NCBI GenBank assembly: GCA_020073145.1
Contig: JAIQFS010000019.1
Location: 1 to 64,000 of the forward strand
Length of the DNA stretch: 64,000 nt
Source of the DNA: Terriglobia bacterium
Lineage (GTDB): Bacteria > Acidobacteriota > Terriglobia > Bryobacterales > Bryobacteraceae
Direction: 5' to 3'
The position numbers and the translations under genes were made by a program. Below are positions 30,627-39,046 of this stretch, piece after piece; the stretch's first letter is position 1; every line of letters begins with the position of its first letter. A model generated the notes under the pieces. It was not told where the DNA came from. It worked only from the letters and a program-made list of their open reading frames with translations, and made no database searches.

Positions 30627-30696
30627 AATGGAATTCCCAACCGCTTCCTACCCTCGCGGCTCCGCATCGGTTCCGGGCCGCGATCGTAGGGAGCGG

Positions 30697-31140
30697 TCAC
30701 TTGTATTTTCGGCGTTCGCGAAAGCCTTTTTCAATCACCGCCAGGGTGCCTTCGGTGATCTTCAATTGTTTCAGGTCGCGCCGCCGCACCCATTCGGCGC
30801 GGCTGACATCGTCTCCCGCGCGCAGCGTGCCGCCCGCGATCCGGCAGACATAATCGATCAGCACGTAATGATACTCGGCCGCCCCTTGTGGGTCGCGGAT
30901 GATGCGCTCGAAGATCTGGAGGACTCCCAGCGGCTTGACGTCCAGGCCGGTTTCCTCCATCATTTCGCGGCGGAGCGCGGCCTCCAGCGCTTCCCCGGTC
31001 TCCACCAGCCCACCCGGAATCGACCACCAGCCCTTGAGCGGCTCCCCGCCCCGTTCGGCCATCAGAATCCGGTCGCCGTCAAAAATCAGCGCGCCCACGC
31101 CGAGCAGCGGGTGCTTGGGGTAGCGGCGATCTTCCTTCAC
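30697..31140 (-). CDS. NUDIX hydrolase
   Basis: 147 residues. The NUDIX box lies at about 44-66 (GLVETGEALEAALRREMMEE, TGL), with all acidic residues present. The surroundings resemble ADP-ribose/nucleoside-diphosphate hydrolases that clear toxic nucleotides, but the substrate is not fixed. Its start overlaps the SMP-30 stop by 4 bp; a 70-bp gap leads to mutS2. Confidence 0.92.
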   Translation of the reverse strand: MKEDRRYPKHPLLGVGALIFDGDRILMAERGGEPLKGWWSIPGGLVETGEALEAALRREMMEETGLDVKPLGVLQIFERIIRDPQGAAEYHYVLIDYVCRIAGGTLRAGDDVSRAEWVRRRDLKQLKITEGTLAVIEKGFRERRKYK

Positions 31141-32003
31141 GGATCCGCCGGGCGCATCCGGTACACGAATCCGCGCGCCGTCACGAACAGGAACGGAGAG
31201 CCCGAGGACTCGTCCAATGCGCAGCTCGACGCCGGGTCCTGCATCTCAATGGTATGCAGCAGCTGGCCCTGCGGGCTGTAGATCGCCATCCCCTTGCCGG
31301 CAACCCACAGGTTTCCCTTCTCATCCACACTCATTCCGCCGGGCACGCCGGCGATGCCCGAAATCAGGACGCGCTCGTTCGAGGCCTCGCCGTTCCGGTC
31401 CAGATCGTAAGCGCGGATGTTGTGTTCGTCCGTGTTGGACACGTAGAGCGTGCGGCTGTTGGGCGAAAGCGCGACGCCGTGCGGCCGTCCTTTGGGCCGC
31501 GCCACCAGCTGCATCGGCCCCTTCGGCGGAATGTGGTAGACACCGTAGAAATTGAGCTCGCGCTGGTCCGCCTGGTATCCGAACGCCGGATCGGTGAAGT
31601 AAACGTGCCCGGACTTGCTCACCGCAATGCCCGCCGGCGCGTTCAACCGCTTGTCTTCCCAGCGTTCCGCCAGCACCTCAATGGCGCCGCTCTTGTCCGT
31701 CCGGGTGACGCGCCGCGCCCGCGTTTCGGCGGTATACAGCCGGCCTTGCGCATCGAAGGCGTTGCCGCTCGGGCCGTTGGCGTGTTCGCGAAGCACCTCC
31801 GCCTGGCGGCCTGGAACCCATTTCAGCAGACGGTTGTTGGGGGTGTCACTGAAGACCAGGAACCCGTCCTTGGACCACGCCGCGCCTTCCGTGAAGCGGT
31901 AGCCCGCCGCGATCTTCTCACTGACAAACTGGGGAAATTGCTGCCCGAATGCGGCCCAGCAGAAAACGGGAACCAGCCACCACCACCGCGCCCGACTCTT
32001 CAT
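31137..32003 (-). CDS. secreted SMP-30/gluconolactonase-like protein
   Basis: 288 residues. A signal peptide (WWLVPVFCWAAFG) precedes a six-bladed propeller: FTEGAAWSKDGFLVFSD, GPSGNAFDAQGRLYTAE, RLNAPAGIAVSKSGHVYFTD, GRPHGVALSPNSRTLYVSN and GGMSVDEKGNLWVAG. The expected metal site has acidic and asparagine residues in these blades. Members hydrolyse lactones; the substrate is unknown. Coupled at both ends by 4-bp overlaps within the era-mutS2 run. Confidence 0.9.
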   Translation of the reverse strand: MKSRARWWWLVPVFCWAAFGQQFPQFVSEKIAAGYRFTEGAAWSKDGFLVFSDTPNNRLLKWVPGRQAEVLREHANGPSGNAFDAQGRLYTAETRARRVTRTDKSGAIEVLAERWEDKRLNAPAGIAVSKSGHVYFTDPAFGYQADQRELNFYGVYHIPPKGPMQLVARPKGRPHGVALSPNSRTLYVSNTDEHNIRAYDLDRNGEASNERVLISGIAGVPGGMSVDEKGNLWVAGKGMAIYSPQGQLLHTIEMQDPASSCALDESSGSPFLFVTARGFVYRMRPADP

Positions 32004-32299
32004 TTCCCGTTGTTATTCGAGCGAAGCGTGATGTTGTTGATCACCTGCTTGACGCCCTTGACGCTTTTGGCCAGTTTCGTGGCGCGGTCCTTCTGCTTGT
32101 CTTGTTCGACTTGACCGGACACCGTCACCACCCCGTTTTTGACGTCGACCTCCAGGGCGCCGCCCTTCACGACCGCGTCACTCGCCAGCTTGATGCGGAC
32201 GTTGTTGTAAATCATGTCGTCGGTCACCGCGTCTTTCGCCAAGCCAACGCCGGCCATCATCAGGGCCATCAACAGGAATGCGCAGATTCTAGTTTTCAT
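32000..32299 (-). CDS. secreted BON-domain protein
   Basis: 99 residues: a signal peptide (CAFLLMALMMAGVGLA) followed by one BON domain (DDMIYNNVRIKLASDAVV, LEVDVKNGVVTVSGQVEQ, VKGVKQVINNI). BON domains attach to membranes or bind phospholipid, and appear in envelope-stress proteins such as OsmY. The start lies 11 bp inside the end of era. Confidence 0.88.
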   Translation of the reverse strand: MKTRICAFLLMALMMAGVGLAKDAVTDDMIYNNVRIKLASDAVVKGGALEVDVKNGVVTVSGQVEQDKQKDRATKLAKSVKGVKQVINNITLRSNNNGK

Positions 32300-33206
32300 C
32301 GTCCCCGGTCATTGTACGCCAGTCGAGGGCATTCAGGAAGGCGGGCTTGTCCCGCCAGCCCGGCTGCACGCGAACGTGCAGATTGAGGTAGATCTTCACG
32401 CCGAAGAGCCGCTCCATTTCCTGACGCGCCAGCGTGCCGATTTTTTTCAGCATGATGCCCTGAGACCCGATCACGATGGCCTTCTGGCCCGGCCGCTCCA
32501 CCCGGATGGTGGCATAGATGCGTGTGATCCGGGGGGTCTCGTTCCACTGGTCCACCGCGACTCCCACCGAGTGCGGTACCTCCTGCCGGGTGGCCAGCAG
32601 GACTTTTTCCCGAATCAACTCGGCCGCCAAGAAACGTTCAGGCTGGTCGGTGACATGGTCCTCCGGAAAATAGGCCGGCCCTTCCGGAAGCCGCTCCAGA
32701 ATCACGCGCCGCAGTTCCTCCAGCCCAACGCGTTTAGACGCCGAAACCGGCACATACTCGGCGAAGTCATACGCAGCCTTATACTGCTCGATTAAGGGCA
32801 GCAGCATGGCCTTCTCGCGCAGAAGATCGACCTTGTTCAGCACCAGCACCACGGGGGTGTTGGTCCGGCTCACCGTTTTCACGGCACGCCGATCCTCCTC
32901 CTGGAAAGGCCGCGCCGCGTCCGCGAGAAACAGCAGCAGATCGCGCTCTTCCAGGGCCGCGTGCACGGTGTCCATCATCCGCTTGTTGAGCGGCGTATCG
33001 GCCCGGTGAATGCCGGGGGTGTCGACAAAAATGACCTGCGCTTCGCCGGGCAGCGTCAGCACGCCCTGAATCGAGGTTCGGGTAGTCTGCGGCTTATCCG
33101 CCACGATGGCCACCTTCTGCCCCACCAGCGCGTTCAGTAACGTGGATTTGCCGGCGTTCGGACGGCCCACCAGCGACACGAATCCGGACCGGAATGTTTT
33201 GCTCAT
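32289..33206 (-). CDS. era: GTPase Era
   Basis: 305 residues from the ATG at 33206, which overlaps the previous stop (ATGA); a longer frame upstream lacks support. Era binds the 3' end of 16S rRNA during small-subunit assembly. [15 protein letters not shown] is the P-loop, FVDTPGIHR the G3 motif and LVLNKVDLL the G4 motif. The C-terminal KH domain contains VIGSQGIMLKKIGTLAR. Its place downstream of ybeY and phoH is the common bacterial order. Confidence 0.97.
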   Translation of the reverse strand: MSKTFRSGFVSLVGRPNAGKSTLLNALVGQKVAIVADKPQTTRTSIQGVLTLPGEAQVIFVDTPGIHRADTPLNKRMMDTVHAALEERDLLLFLADAARPFQEEDRRAVKTVSRTNTPVVLVLNKVDLLREKAMLLPLIEQYKAAYDFAEYVPVSASKRVGLEELRRVILERLPEGPAYFPEDHVTDQPERFLAAELIREKVLLATRQEVPHSVGVAVDQWNETPRITRIYATIRVERPGQKAIVIGSQGIMLKKIGTLARQEMERLFGVKIYLNLHVRVQPGWRDKPAFLNALDWRTMTGDDEN

Positions 33207-34498
33207 GAGTTCGATTCGTGGGCGACGGTTTGCGACTTGCGGATGCAGACCTGGCCGACGCGCAATTCGTCGCTGGCACGCACCTCGACTCGAATGCCAT
33301 CCCGGTCGACAAACTCGCCCGCTTTGGGGACGCGGCCCAGCCACTCCGTCACCAGACCGCCGACGGTGGTGGACTCGATGTCATCCTCGCGGTGGAAGGA
33401 CTCGAACAAGTCCCCCACGCGATCGAGATCGAAACTGCCGGACACGATGTAGCCGCCATGTCCGTCTTCGGCGACGTCGCTATCCGGCTCGTGTTCGTCG
33501 CGGATCTCTCCGATGATGACTTCCAGCAGGTCTTCCATGGTGGCGAGGCCGGCCGTGTTGCCGTACTCGTCCACCACGATCACCATGTGGGTGTTCTCCT
33601 GCTGCATCTGGCGCATCAGGTCGTTCACCGGCTTGCTCTCCGGCACGAACAGGATGGGCCGCAGCAATTCGCGCACCGTGCGCTTCTCCCGCTCTTCTTC
33701 TTCCACCTCAAACATGTCGCGCACGTGGACGAAGCCGAGGATCTGGTCGATGTTCTGCTCGAAGGCCGGGATGCGCGAGTACTGCTCGGTGATCACGAGC
33801 TGGCGCAGGATTTCAAGCGTGGCATCGGCTGAGATCGAAACGATGTTCGGCCGCGGCGTCATGACCTCGCGCACCACCTTGTCGCCGAACTCGACCACGG
33901 ACTGGATCAGCTTGCGGTCCTCTTCCTCGATCAAGCCCTCTTCGGCGCCGGCCGAGATGAGCGCTTCGATGTTTTCGGCCTGCGTGGGCGTCTCTTCGGC
34001 GGCGGCCGCGTCATCGGTGAGATCCACCAGCGACTGGAAGAACGAAAGCAGCGCTTCGCACGGCCGGGCGAGCCAGCCCATGCCGCGCAGCAGGGGGACC
34101 AGCGGCAGCAGCCAGTGCCCGGCGGTCCGACGATAGAGAAGTTGCGGAATCGCGTAGGAAGCCGCGATCATCGTGAACCACGCAGCCACGGCCGCCTGCC
34201 AGAATTCGGCAGCGGTCCAGGTAGCGCCATCGATGAACCCGGAATGGCGCCCGGCGAAGAGGGCAAAGTACAGGATGCCGAGCAGCACCAGCAGCGTGTG
34301 CTTGATGAGCGAAAACACGCCGGCGCCCTGTTCCGTGCTCATGCCGAGCTTGTCTTCCAGCGTCTCCTTGAAGAACTTGAGCGAAGGCAGATCCCGCGTG
34401 CGCAGCCGCATGCTCTCCAGAAAGAGCACCTGGACGAAGGTCACGAGGCCCAACAGCGGAATCGCCGCAAGGGTCACCAGGGCCGTCGCGAGCATCAT
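33203..34498 (-). CDS. CBS-domain membrane protein, CorC/CNNM family
   Basis: 431 residues. Hydrophobic segments near 4-24, 66-85 and 100-140 anchor it. A CBS pair (about 210-330: VREVMTPRPNIVSISADATL, FVHVRDMFE, THMVIVVDEYGNTAGLATME) precedes the CorC/HlyC C-terminal domain (GGYIVSGSFDLDRVGDLFES). The family is linked with magnesium or cobalt efflux. It overlaps ybeY and era by 4 bp each, consistent with a ribosome/metal operon. Confidence 0.93.
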   Translation of the reverse strand: MMLATALVTLAAIPLLGLVTFVQVLFLESMRLRTRDLPSLKFFKETLEDKLGMSTEQGAGVFSLIKHTLLVLLGILYFALFAGRHSGFIDGATWTAAEFWQAAVAAWFTMIAASYAIPQLLYRRTAGHWLLPLVPLLRGMGWLARPCEALLSFFQSLVDLTDDAAAAEETPTQAENIEALISAGAEEGLIEEEDRKLIQSVVEFGDKVVREVMTPRPNIVSISADATLEILRQLVITEQYSRIPAFEQNIDQILGFVHVRDMFEVEEEEREKRTVRELLRPILFVPESKPVNDLMRQMQQENTHMVIVVDEYGNTAGLATMEDLLEVIIGEIRDEHEPDSDVAEDGHGGYIVSGSFDLDRVGDLFESFHREDDIESTTVGGLVTEWLGRVPKAGEFVDRDGIRVEVRASDELRVGQVCIRKSQTVAHESNS

Positions 34499-34944
34499 CG
34501 CCGCACCCGCTCGATCAAGCCGTTGGGCAGCCTCAAAGCAGCCCGCCAGCGTTTCTCCGCCCGAGCCATCCGGCCGCGGTCGGTTTCATGGTCCATCCCC
34601 AGCAGGTGCAAGACCCCGTGCAACATGAGGATCTGGATCTCCTGCTCGACGGTATGTCCGAATTCGCGGGCTTGCGCCCGCGCCCGCGCGGCCGAGACGG
34701 CGACGTCGCCCAAAAAGTGTTCCAAAATGGAGCCGGCCGGGAACGACAGCACATCGGTCGTTGCGTCTTTTCCGCGATACTCCCGGTTCAGCCGCCGCAG
34801 CTCGGCGTCGGTGGTGACCAGGCAATCGAAGCGCCGGCCGCGCGCCACCTCCGCTTCGAGCGCACGGGCGAACCGCTCGATCGGCCGGCGCCGCACGCTG
34901 CCCGGAATACCTCGAAATATAACGGTACTGCCGTCGGGAGACAT
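34495..34944 (-). CDS. ybeY: endoribonuclease YbeY
   Basis: 149 residues. A single-strand RNase that matures 16S rRNA and helps discard bad ribosomes. The zinc site is His109, His113 and His119 in LMLHGVLHLLGMDHETD; DVLSFPAG is the other family block. It lies 11 bp after phoH and overlaps the CBS gene by 4 bp. Confidence 0.97.
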   Translation of the reverse strand: MSPDGSTVIFRGIPGSVRRRPIERFARALEAEVARGRRFDCLVTTDAELRRLNREYRGKDATTDVLSFPAGSILEHFLGDVAVSAARARAQAREFGHTVEQEIQILMLHGVLHLLGMDHETDRGRMARAEKRWRAALRLPNGLIERVRR

Positions 34945-34955
34945 CGGCGTGACGC

Positions 34956-35996
34956 TCAGGCTTCGGGCGCGGTCTCGGAACTGTCCGGCATGCCGTTGCC
35001 GTTCTCCGCTGCGGGCTCGGCCAGCTTCAAAGCCAGTTGCCGCCCCGCGCCCACGGTTTCGTTGTAGCGTTCGTAGGCTTTGACGATGCGCTGCACCAGC
35101 GCGTGGCGCACCACGTCCTTCTCATCGAACTGCACGAAGCTGATGCCCTCCACGCCCTTCAGTACGTCGAGGGCGTCAATTAACCCGCTCCGCCGCGCGT
35201 TGGGCAGATCGATCTGGGTGATGTCGCCGTTCACCACCATCTTCGAGTTGAAACCCTGGCGGGTGAGGATCATCTTCATCTGCTCCGGTGTGCTGTTCTG
35301 CGCTTCGTCCAGAATGATGAAGCTGTCGTTCAGCGTGCGCCCGCGCATAAACGCAATCGGCGCCACCTCGATGACGTTGCGCTCCAGCAGCTTCTCCACG
35401 CGATCGGTATCCAGCATATCGTAGAGCGCGTCGTAGAGCGGGCGCAGGTACGGATCCACCTTTTCCTGCAGCGTGCCGGGCAAGAAGCCCAGACGCTCGC
35501 CGGCCTCTACCGCCGGCCGCGTGAGAATGATCCGCGCCACCTGCTTGTTGATCAGCGCCGAAACCCCCATGGCCACCGCCAGGTAGGTCTTCCCCGTGCC
35601 CGCCGGGCCCACCCCGAACACCATGTCGTTGCGCTCGATGGCTTCCAGGTACCGCCGCTGATTCACCGACTTCGGCGCCAGCGCCTTCTTGCCGAAATTG
35701 CGCTGCCGCCCGCTCTGCACCAGCGCGCGCAGCGACACCTCGCGGTCGAGCGTCACCACCCGCAGGTATCCGTTCAAGTCGCCGTTGTTAAAGACGTGGC
35801 CTTCGCGGATGAGCGTATTGTAGTCTTCCAGAATATTCTCGACGCGCGAGACGTTTTCGGCCTCCCCTTCGATCTCCAGGTTGTTGTCCACCAGTTGGGT
35901 ATGAACGCCCAGCCCGCTTTCGAGCAACCGGATATTTTCATCGCGCGTGCCGAAGAGGTTTTCGACGCCTTTGCTGATGCGAACGCTGGCTTTCAT
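34956..35996 (-). CDS. phoH: PhoH-like ATPase
   Basis: 346 residues from the ATG at 35996. A longer frame exists, but a TATAAT promoter at 36118-36123 lies inside it, so the shorter start is right. The N-terminal KH-like part ([20 protein letters not shown]) leads to the PhoH ATPase: [35 protein letters not shown] and [13 protein letters not shown]. PhoH acts in RNA metabolism with YbeY. No clear ribosome site precedes the ATG. First gene of the run ending at def. Confidence 0.95.
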   Translation of the reverse strand: MKASVRISKGVENLFGTRDENIRLLESGLGVHTQLVDNNLEIEGEAENVSRVENILEDYNTLIREGHVFNNGDLNGYLRVVTLDREVSLRALVQSGRQRNFGKKALAPKSVNQRRYLEAIERNDMVFGVGPAGTGKTYLAVAMGVSALINKQVARIILTRPAVEAGERLGFLPGTLQEKVDPYLRPLYDALYDMLDTDRVEKLLERNVIEVAPIAFMRGRTLNDSFIILDEAQNSTPEQMKMILTRQGFNSKMVVNGDITQIDLPNARRSGLIDALDVLKGVEGISFVQFDEKDVVRHALVQRIVKAYERYNETVGAGRQLALKLAEPAAENGNGMPDSSETAPEA

Positions 35997-36117
35997 TGAA
36001 GGGGTACTGGATGCCTCCGAACAGACGAAAGAACAGACGGGGTTTCGTTTTGGACTGGGAAGGAATTCGAAACTGCGTCGGCCCGCTGCAGCGGGCGGAT
36101 CAAAACCATCTGCCTTT

Positions 36118-36146
36118 ATTATACTATTGTTCCGCGCAGGGCTGAA
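36118..36146 (-). promoter_or_regulatory. promoter of the phoH-era run
   Basis: On the minus strand a perfect TATAAT (36118-36123) lies 17 nt after TTCAGC (36141-36146). The expected start near 36111 leaves a leader of about 115 nt before phoH. The -35 match is weak; the -10 is consensus. Confidence 0.6.
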
Positions 36147-36179
36147 AAAACAGGATTTCGTGGCCGGCCCTCTCTCCAA

Positions 36180-36457
36180 CTAATTGATTCCATTGCACAA
36201 TAGATTACCCTGGTCGGGCTCTTTCTGCGTCGACCATCGAAGAGCCGCTTGGTATCGCTCATGGTGGGGCCAATGATCTTCAATGGTCGGCAAGCCGAGG
36301 CCGCGACCTCCCTCCGGCGAAGCCTCCCACCGCAGGCGTCCTTCGAACAAAGACTCAGATGGGACCGCCATAAGCGAAAGAGGACAGCCGGTTTTCCGCC
36401 TTCTTTCCCTTCCAGATAAAATGCACGTTCCGCAATCATGTCATCACTATCCGGCAT
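36180..36457 (-). pseudogene. remnant of a DUF6968-like gene
   Basis: An ATG at 36457 with GGGAGGG upstream opens a frame reading DDMIAERAFYLEGKEGGKPA. From about 36371 a different frame reads LFEGRLRWEASPEGGRGLGL, PTIEDH, and stops at 36180. From memory these are the first and last parts of a family of about 100-130 residues (DUF6968-like: M-I-A-E-R-x-F ... LRW ... GFP). The middle is missing and the frame has shifted, so this is a deletion remnant. It fills most of the gap between phoH and the suf regulator. Confidence 0.4.
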
Positions 36458-36531
36458 GATCCCTCCCTGTCTATGTCAGAGATCCTTCCGGACACCAGGC
36501 GATGCAGCCGGTTCAAAAGGTCGGCGGGGTA

Positions 36532-37008
36532 CTATTGAACCAGCCGCAGCCCGGCCGGTCCTGGAATGGTGCGCACCCAGGAATTCATGTCTTCTTCATT
36601 TTGAAGCAGATCCCGCAGCGTGGCCTTGCTCAAGACATGGTCCACCGCCACCTGGACGGCGCGCCACAGCGACCGCACCGAGCAATCCACCGAACGGGTG
36701 CAGATGGCCGCCTGCCCGGAATGGCTGTCGCAGAACTTGCTCTCAAACAACCGCCCGCCCAGCGCATCGATGACGTTGCCGATGACAATCGCCTCGGCCG
36801 GCCGCGCCAGAGTGTAGCCACCCTCTTTGCCGCGGGCCGCTTTCACGAAACCACCTTTGCGCAGCACGCGGAGAATTTTGGCCGCGTAGGACGGCGACAC
36901 GCCTTCGGCCTGGCTGATCTCGGGAATCGTCAGGCTGCCGCCCTCCCCGGCATACCCGATGCGCACCAGGCACCGCAGACCGTATTCTTCGTTGGCGGAA
37001 AGCTTCAT
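36532..37008 (-). CDS. Rrf2-family regulator of the suf operon
   Basis: 158 residues. MKLSANEEYGLRCLVRIGYA starts the winged helix; PSYAAKILRVLRKGGFVKAA is the recognition region. Three cysteines (SKFCDSHSGQAAICTRSVDC) in a C-x9-C-x5-C arrangement replace the IscR spacing and could hold an iron-sulfur cluster. It is the last gene of the suf operon, 24 bp after sufT, so a feedback role on cluster assembly is the natural reading. Spacing differs from the other Rrf2 protein in this window. Confidence 0.9.
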   Translation of the reverse strand: MKLSANEEYGLRCLVRIGYAGEGGSLTIPEISQAEGVSPSYAAKILRVLRKGGFVKAARGKEGGYTLARPAEAIVIGNVIDALGGRLFESKFCDSHSGQAAICTRSVDCSVRSLWRAVQVAVDHVLSKATLRDLLQNEEDMNSWVRTIPGPAGLRLVQ

Positions 37009-37032
37009 CAGCGCACCCTCATCTCCGCGGTT

Positions 37033-37365
37033 TCATCTCCTCAACCTGGCGATCGGAATGATGTCTTCAATCCCCAACGCCAGCTTGGCGGCTTCTGACA
37101 TCCGCGCTTTCGTCCACGGAGGGTCGAACGTCAGTTCCAGCTTCACATCCGTCACCCCGGGAACTGCGCGCACCGCGCGTTCCACATCAGCCGGCAGCGT
37201 GCCGGCTACCGGGCAATTGGGTGCGGTCAAGGTCATCCGGATCGCCGCCCGCCCTTCGGCGTCCACTGACGAATCGTAGATCAGGCCGAGCTCGTAAATG
37301 TTCACCGGCATCTCCGGGTCGTAGACCGTCTTCAACGCGGCGGTGATGGAATCTTGCAAGCTCAT
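37033..37365 (-). CDS. SufT-like MIP18/DUF59 protein
   Basis: 110 residues. ALKTVYDPEMPVNIYELGLI, then MTLTAPNCPVAGTLPADVER with the conserved cysteine, and FDPPWTKARMSEAAKLALGI are family hallmarks. SufT-type proteins help move iron-sulfur clusters to target enzymes. It overlaps sufU by 4 bp within the suf operon, the usual place for this family. Confidence 0.93.
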   Translation of the reverse strand: MSLQDSITAALKTVYDPEMPVNIYELGLIYDSSVDAEGRAAIRMTLTAPNCPVAGTLPADVERAVRAVPGVTDVKLELTFDPPWTKARMSEAAKLALGIEDIIPIARLRR

Positions 37366-37799
37366 TCAGTGGTAGTCAAATCGCCCGTGCCGTTCAGCGC
37401 CGATTTCAGCGTGTGCCAGGCCAAGGTGGCGCACTTCACGCGCCCCGGGTAGTCGCGGACGCCGCAGAAGACCACCAGCTTTCCCAGGTCCTGCGTGGAA
37501 GCCGCGTCCTGGGTCAGCAGATCGTGGAACTTCTCCAGCAGATGAAGAGCTTCGTCTTTCGTCTTCCCTTTGAGGCTCTCGGTCATCAACGACGCCGAGG
37601 CGGTCGAAATCGCGCATCCGCAGCCTTCGAAGCTGGCGTCCTGCACGATGTCGTTCTCCACCTTCAGGTACAGCTTCAGCTTGTCTCCGCACAGCGGGTT
37701 GTAGCCGTCGGCGGTGCGGTTGGCATCCTGCATGATGTGGAAATTCCGCGGACGCTTGCTGTGATCGAGTATGGTTTCCTGATACAGGTCGTCGACCAT
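37362..37799 (-). CDS. sufU: SufU-type iron-sulfur/sulfur-transfer protein
   Basis: 145 residues from the ATG at 37799, which shares a base with the sufS stop. LYQETILDHSKRPRNFH opens; the cysteine ligands are in YNPLCGDK, FEGCGCAIS and RVKCATLAWHTLK. SufU accepts sulfur from SufS through a zinc-held cysteine swap. The order sufS-sufU is typical. Confidence 0.95.
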   Translation of the reverse strand: MVDDLYQETILDHSKRPRNFHIMQDANRTADGYNPLCGDKLKLYLKVENDIVQDASFEGCGCAISTASASLMTESLKGKTKDEALHLLEKFHDLLTQDAASTQDLGKLVVFCGVRDYPGRVKCATLAWHTLKSALNGTGDLTTTE

Positions 37800-39046
37800 C
37801 AGTCGAAAACCTCCTTCACTTTGCGCAGACCCTCCACCAGCAGGTCGATTTCCGCCTTCGTGTTGTAGAACGCCAGCGAAGCTCGCGTGGTGGCGGGAAT
37901 GTGGAACCAGTCCATCACCGGCTGCGCGCAATGGTGGCCGGTGCGCACCGCGATCGCCATCCGGTCGAGGACGGTGCCGATATCGTGTGGGTGGATGCCC
38001 TCGATGACAAACGAAAGCACCGCCGCCTTCTCCCGTGCGGTTCCGATCATTTTCAACCCCGGAATCTTCGATAGAGCCTTGGTGCCGTAAACCAGCAGCT
38101 CGTGTTCGTAAGCGGCGATCTTGTCGAGACCGATGTGGGTCGCGTAATCCAGCGCCGCGCCCAGCCCGATGCCGCTCGCGATGTTGGGCGTCCCGGCTTC
38201 GAACTTGTAGGGCACTTCGTTGTAGGTGGTCTTCTCGAAAGTGACCGTGCGGATCATGTCTCCGCCGCCCTGATACGGCGGCATGGCGTTCAGCAGCTTC
38301 AACTTCCCGAAGAGCACGCCGATGCCGGTCGGTCCGAACACCTTGTGGCCGGAAAAGGTGTAGAAATCGGCGTCGAGCTCCTGCACATCGACCTTCATGT
38401 GCGGCGCGGCCTGCGCTCCGTCAATCAACGTGAGCGCGCCGGCCTCGTGGGCCATCTCGATGATCTTGTGAACCGGGTTGATGGTGCCGAGCGCATTCGA
38501 GACGTGGCCCACCGCCACCATCCGGGTCCGCGGGCTGAGCAGCTTCTCGTACTCGTCCAGCAACAGCTCGCCACGGTCGTTCATCGGGATCACCCGCAGC
38601 TTTGCGCTTTTCTCCTCGCACAGCATCTGCCAGGGCACGATGTTGGAGTGGTGCTCCAACGCCGAGATGACGATCTCGTCGCCTTCTTTCACGGCCTGCC
38701 GGCCCCAGGTGCTGGTCACCAGGTTGATGCCTTCGGTGGCGCCGCGCACGAACACAATCTCGTTCTTGCTGCGCGCGTTGAGAAAGCGCTTGGCCTTGAC
38801 TCGCGTTTCTTCGTAGGCTGCCGTAGAACGCTGGCTCAGCTCATGGACGCCGCGGTGAATGTTGGCGCAGTCCACTTCGTAGAACTTGCGAATGGCCTCG
38901 ATGACCGCGTAGGGCTTCTGCGCGGTCGCCGCGCTGTCGAAATACACCAGGGGCTTGCCGTGGATGGTCTGCTTCAGAACCGGGAAGTCTTCCCGAATCT
39001 TTTCCACGTCGAACCCCGCCGCCACCATTCTACTTGCCGTGCTCAT
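37799..39046 (-). CDS. sufS: cysteine desulfurase SufS
   Basis: 415 residues. It takes sulfur from cysteine using pyridoxal phosphate bound to Lys235 (FSGHKVFGPTGIGVL). Cys373 in VRTGHHCAQPVMDWF carries the persulfide. LVYFDSAATAQKP and ALEHHSNIVPWQ are further family blocks. The start overlaps sufD. Confidence 0.97.
   Translation of the reverse strand: MSTASRMVAAGFDVEKIREDFPVLKQTIHGKPLVYFDSAATAQKPYAVIEAIRKFYEVDCANIHRGVHELSQRSTAAYEETRVKAKRFLNARSKNEIVFVRGATEGINLVTSTWGRQAVKEGDEIVISALEHHSNIVPWQMLCEEKSAKLRVIPMNDRGELLLDEYEKLLSPRTRMVAVGHVSNALGTINPVHKIIEMAHEAGALTLIDGAQAAPHMKVDVQELDADFYTFSGHKVFGPTGIGVLFGKLKLLNAMPPYQGGGDMIRTVTFEKTTYNEVPYKFEAGTPNIASGIGLGAALDYATHIGLDKIAAYEHELLVYGTKALSKIPGLKMIGTAREKAAVLSFVIEGIHPHDIGTVLDRMAIAVRTGHHCAQPVMDWFHIPATTRASLAFYNTKAEIDLLVEGLRKVKEVFD

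Noticed and set aside
29013-30689. A 558-codon plus-strand frame opposite mutS2
   Set aside because: The composition (histidine-, arginine- and alanine-rich, no fold) is that of an antisense shadow; mutS2 accounts for the region completely.
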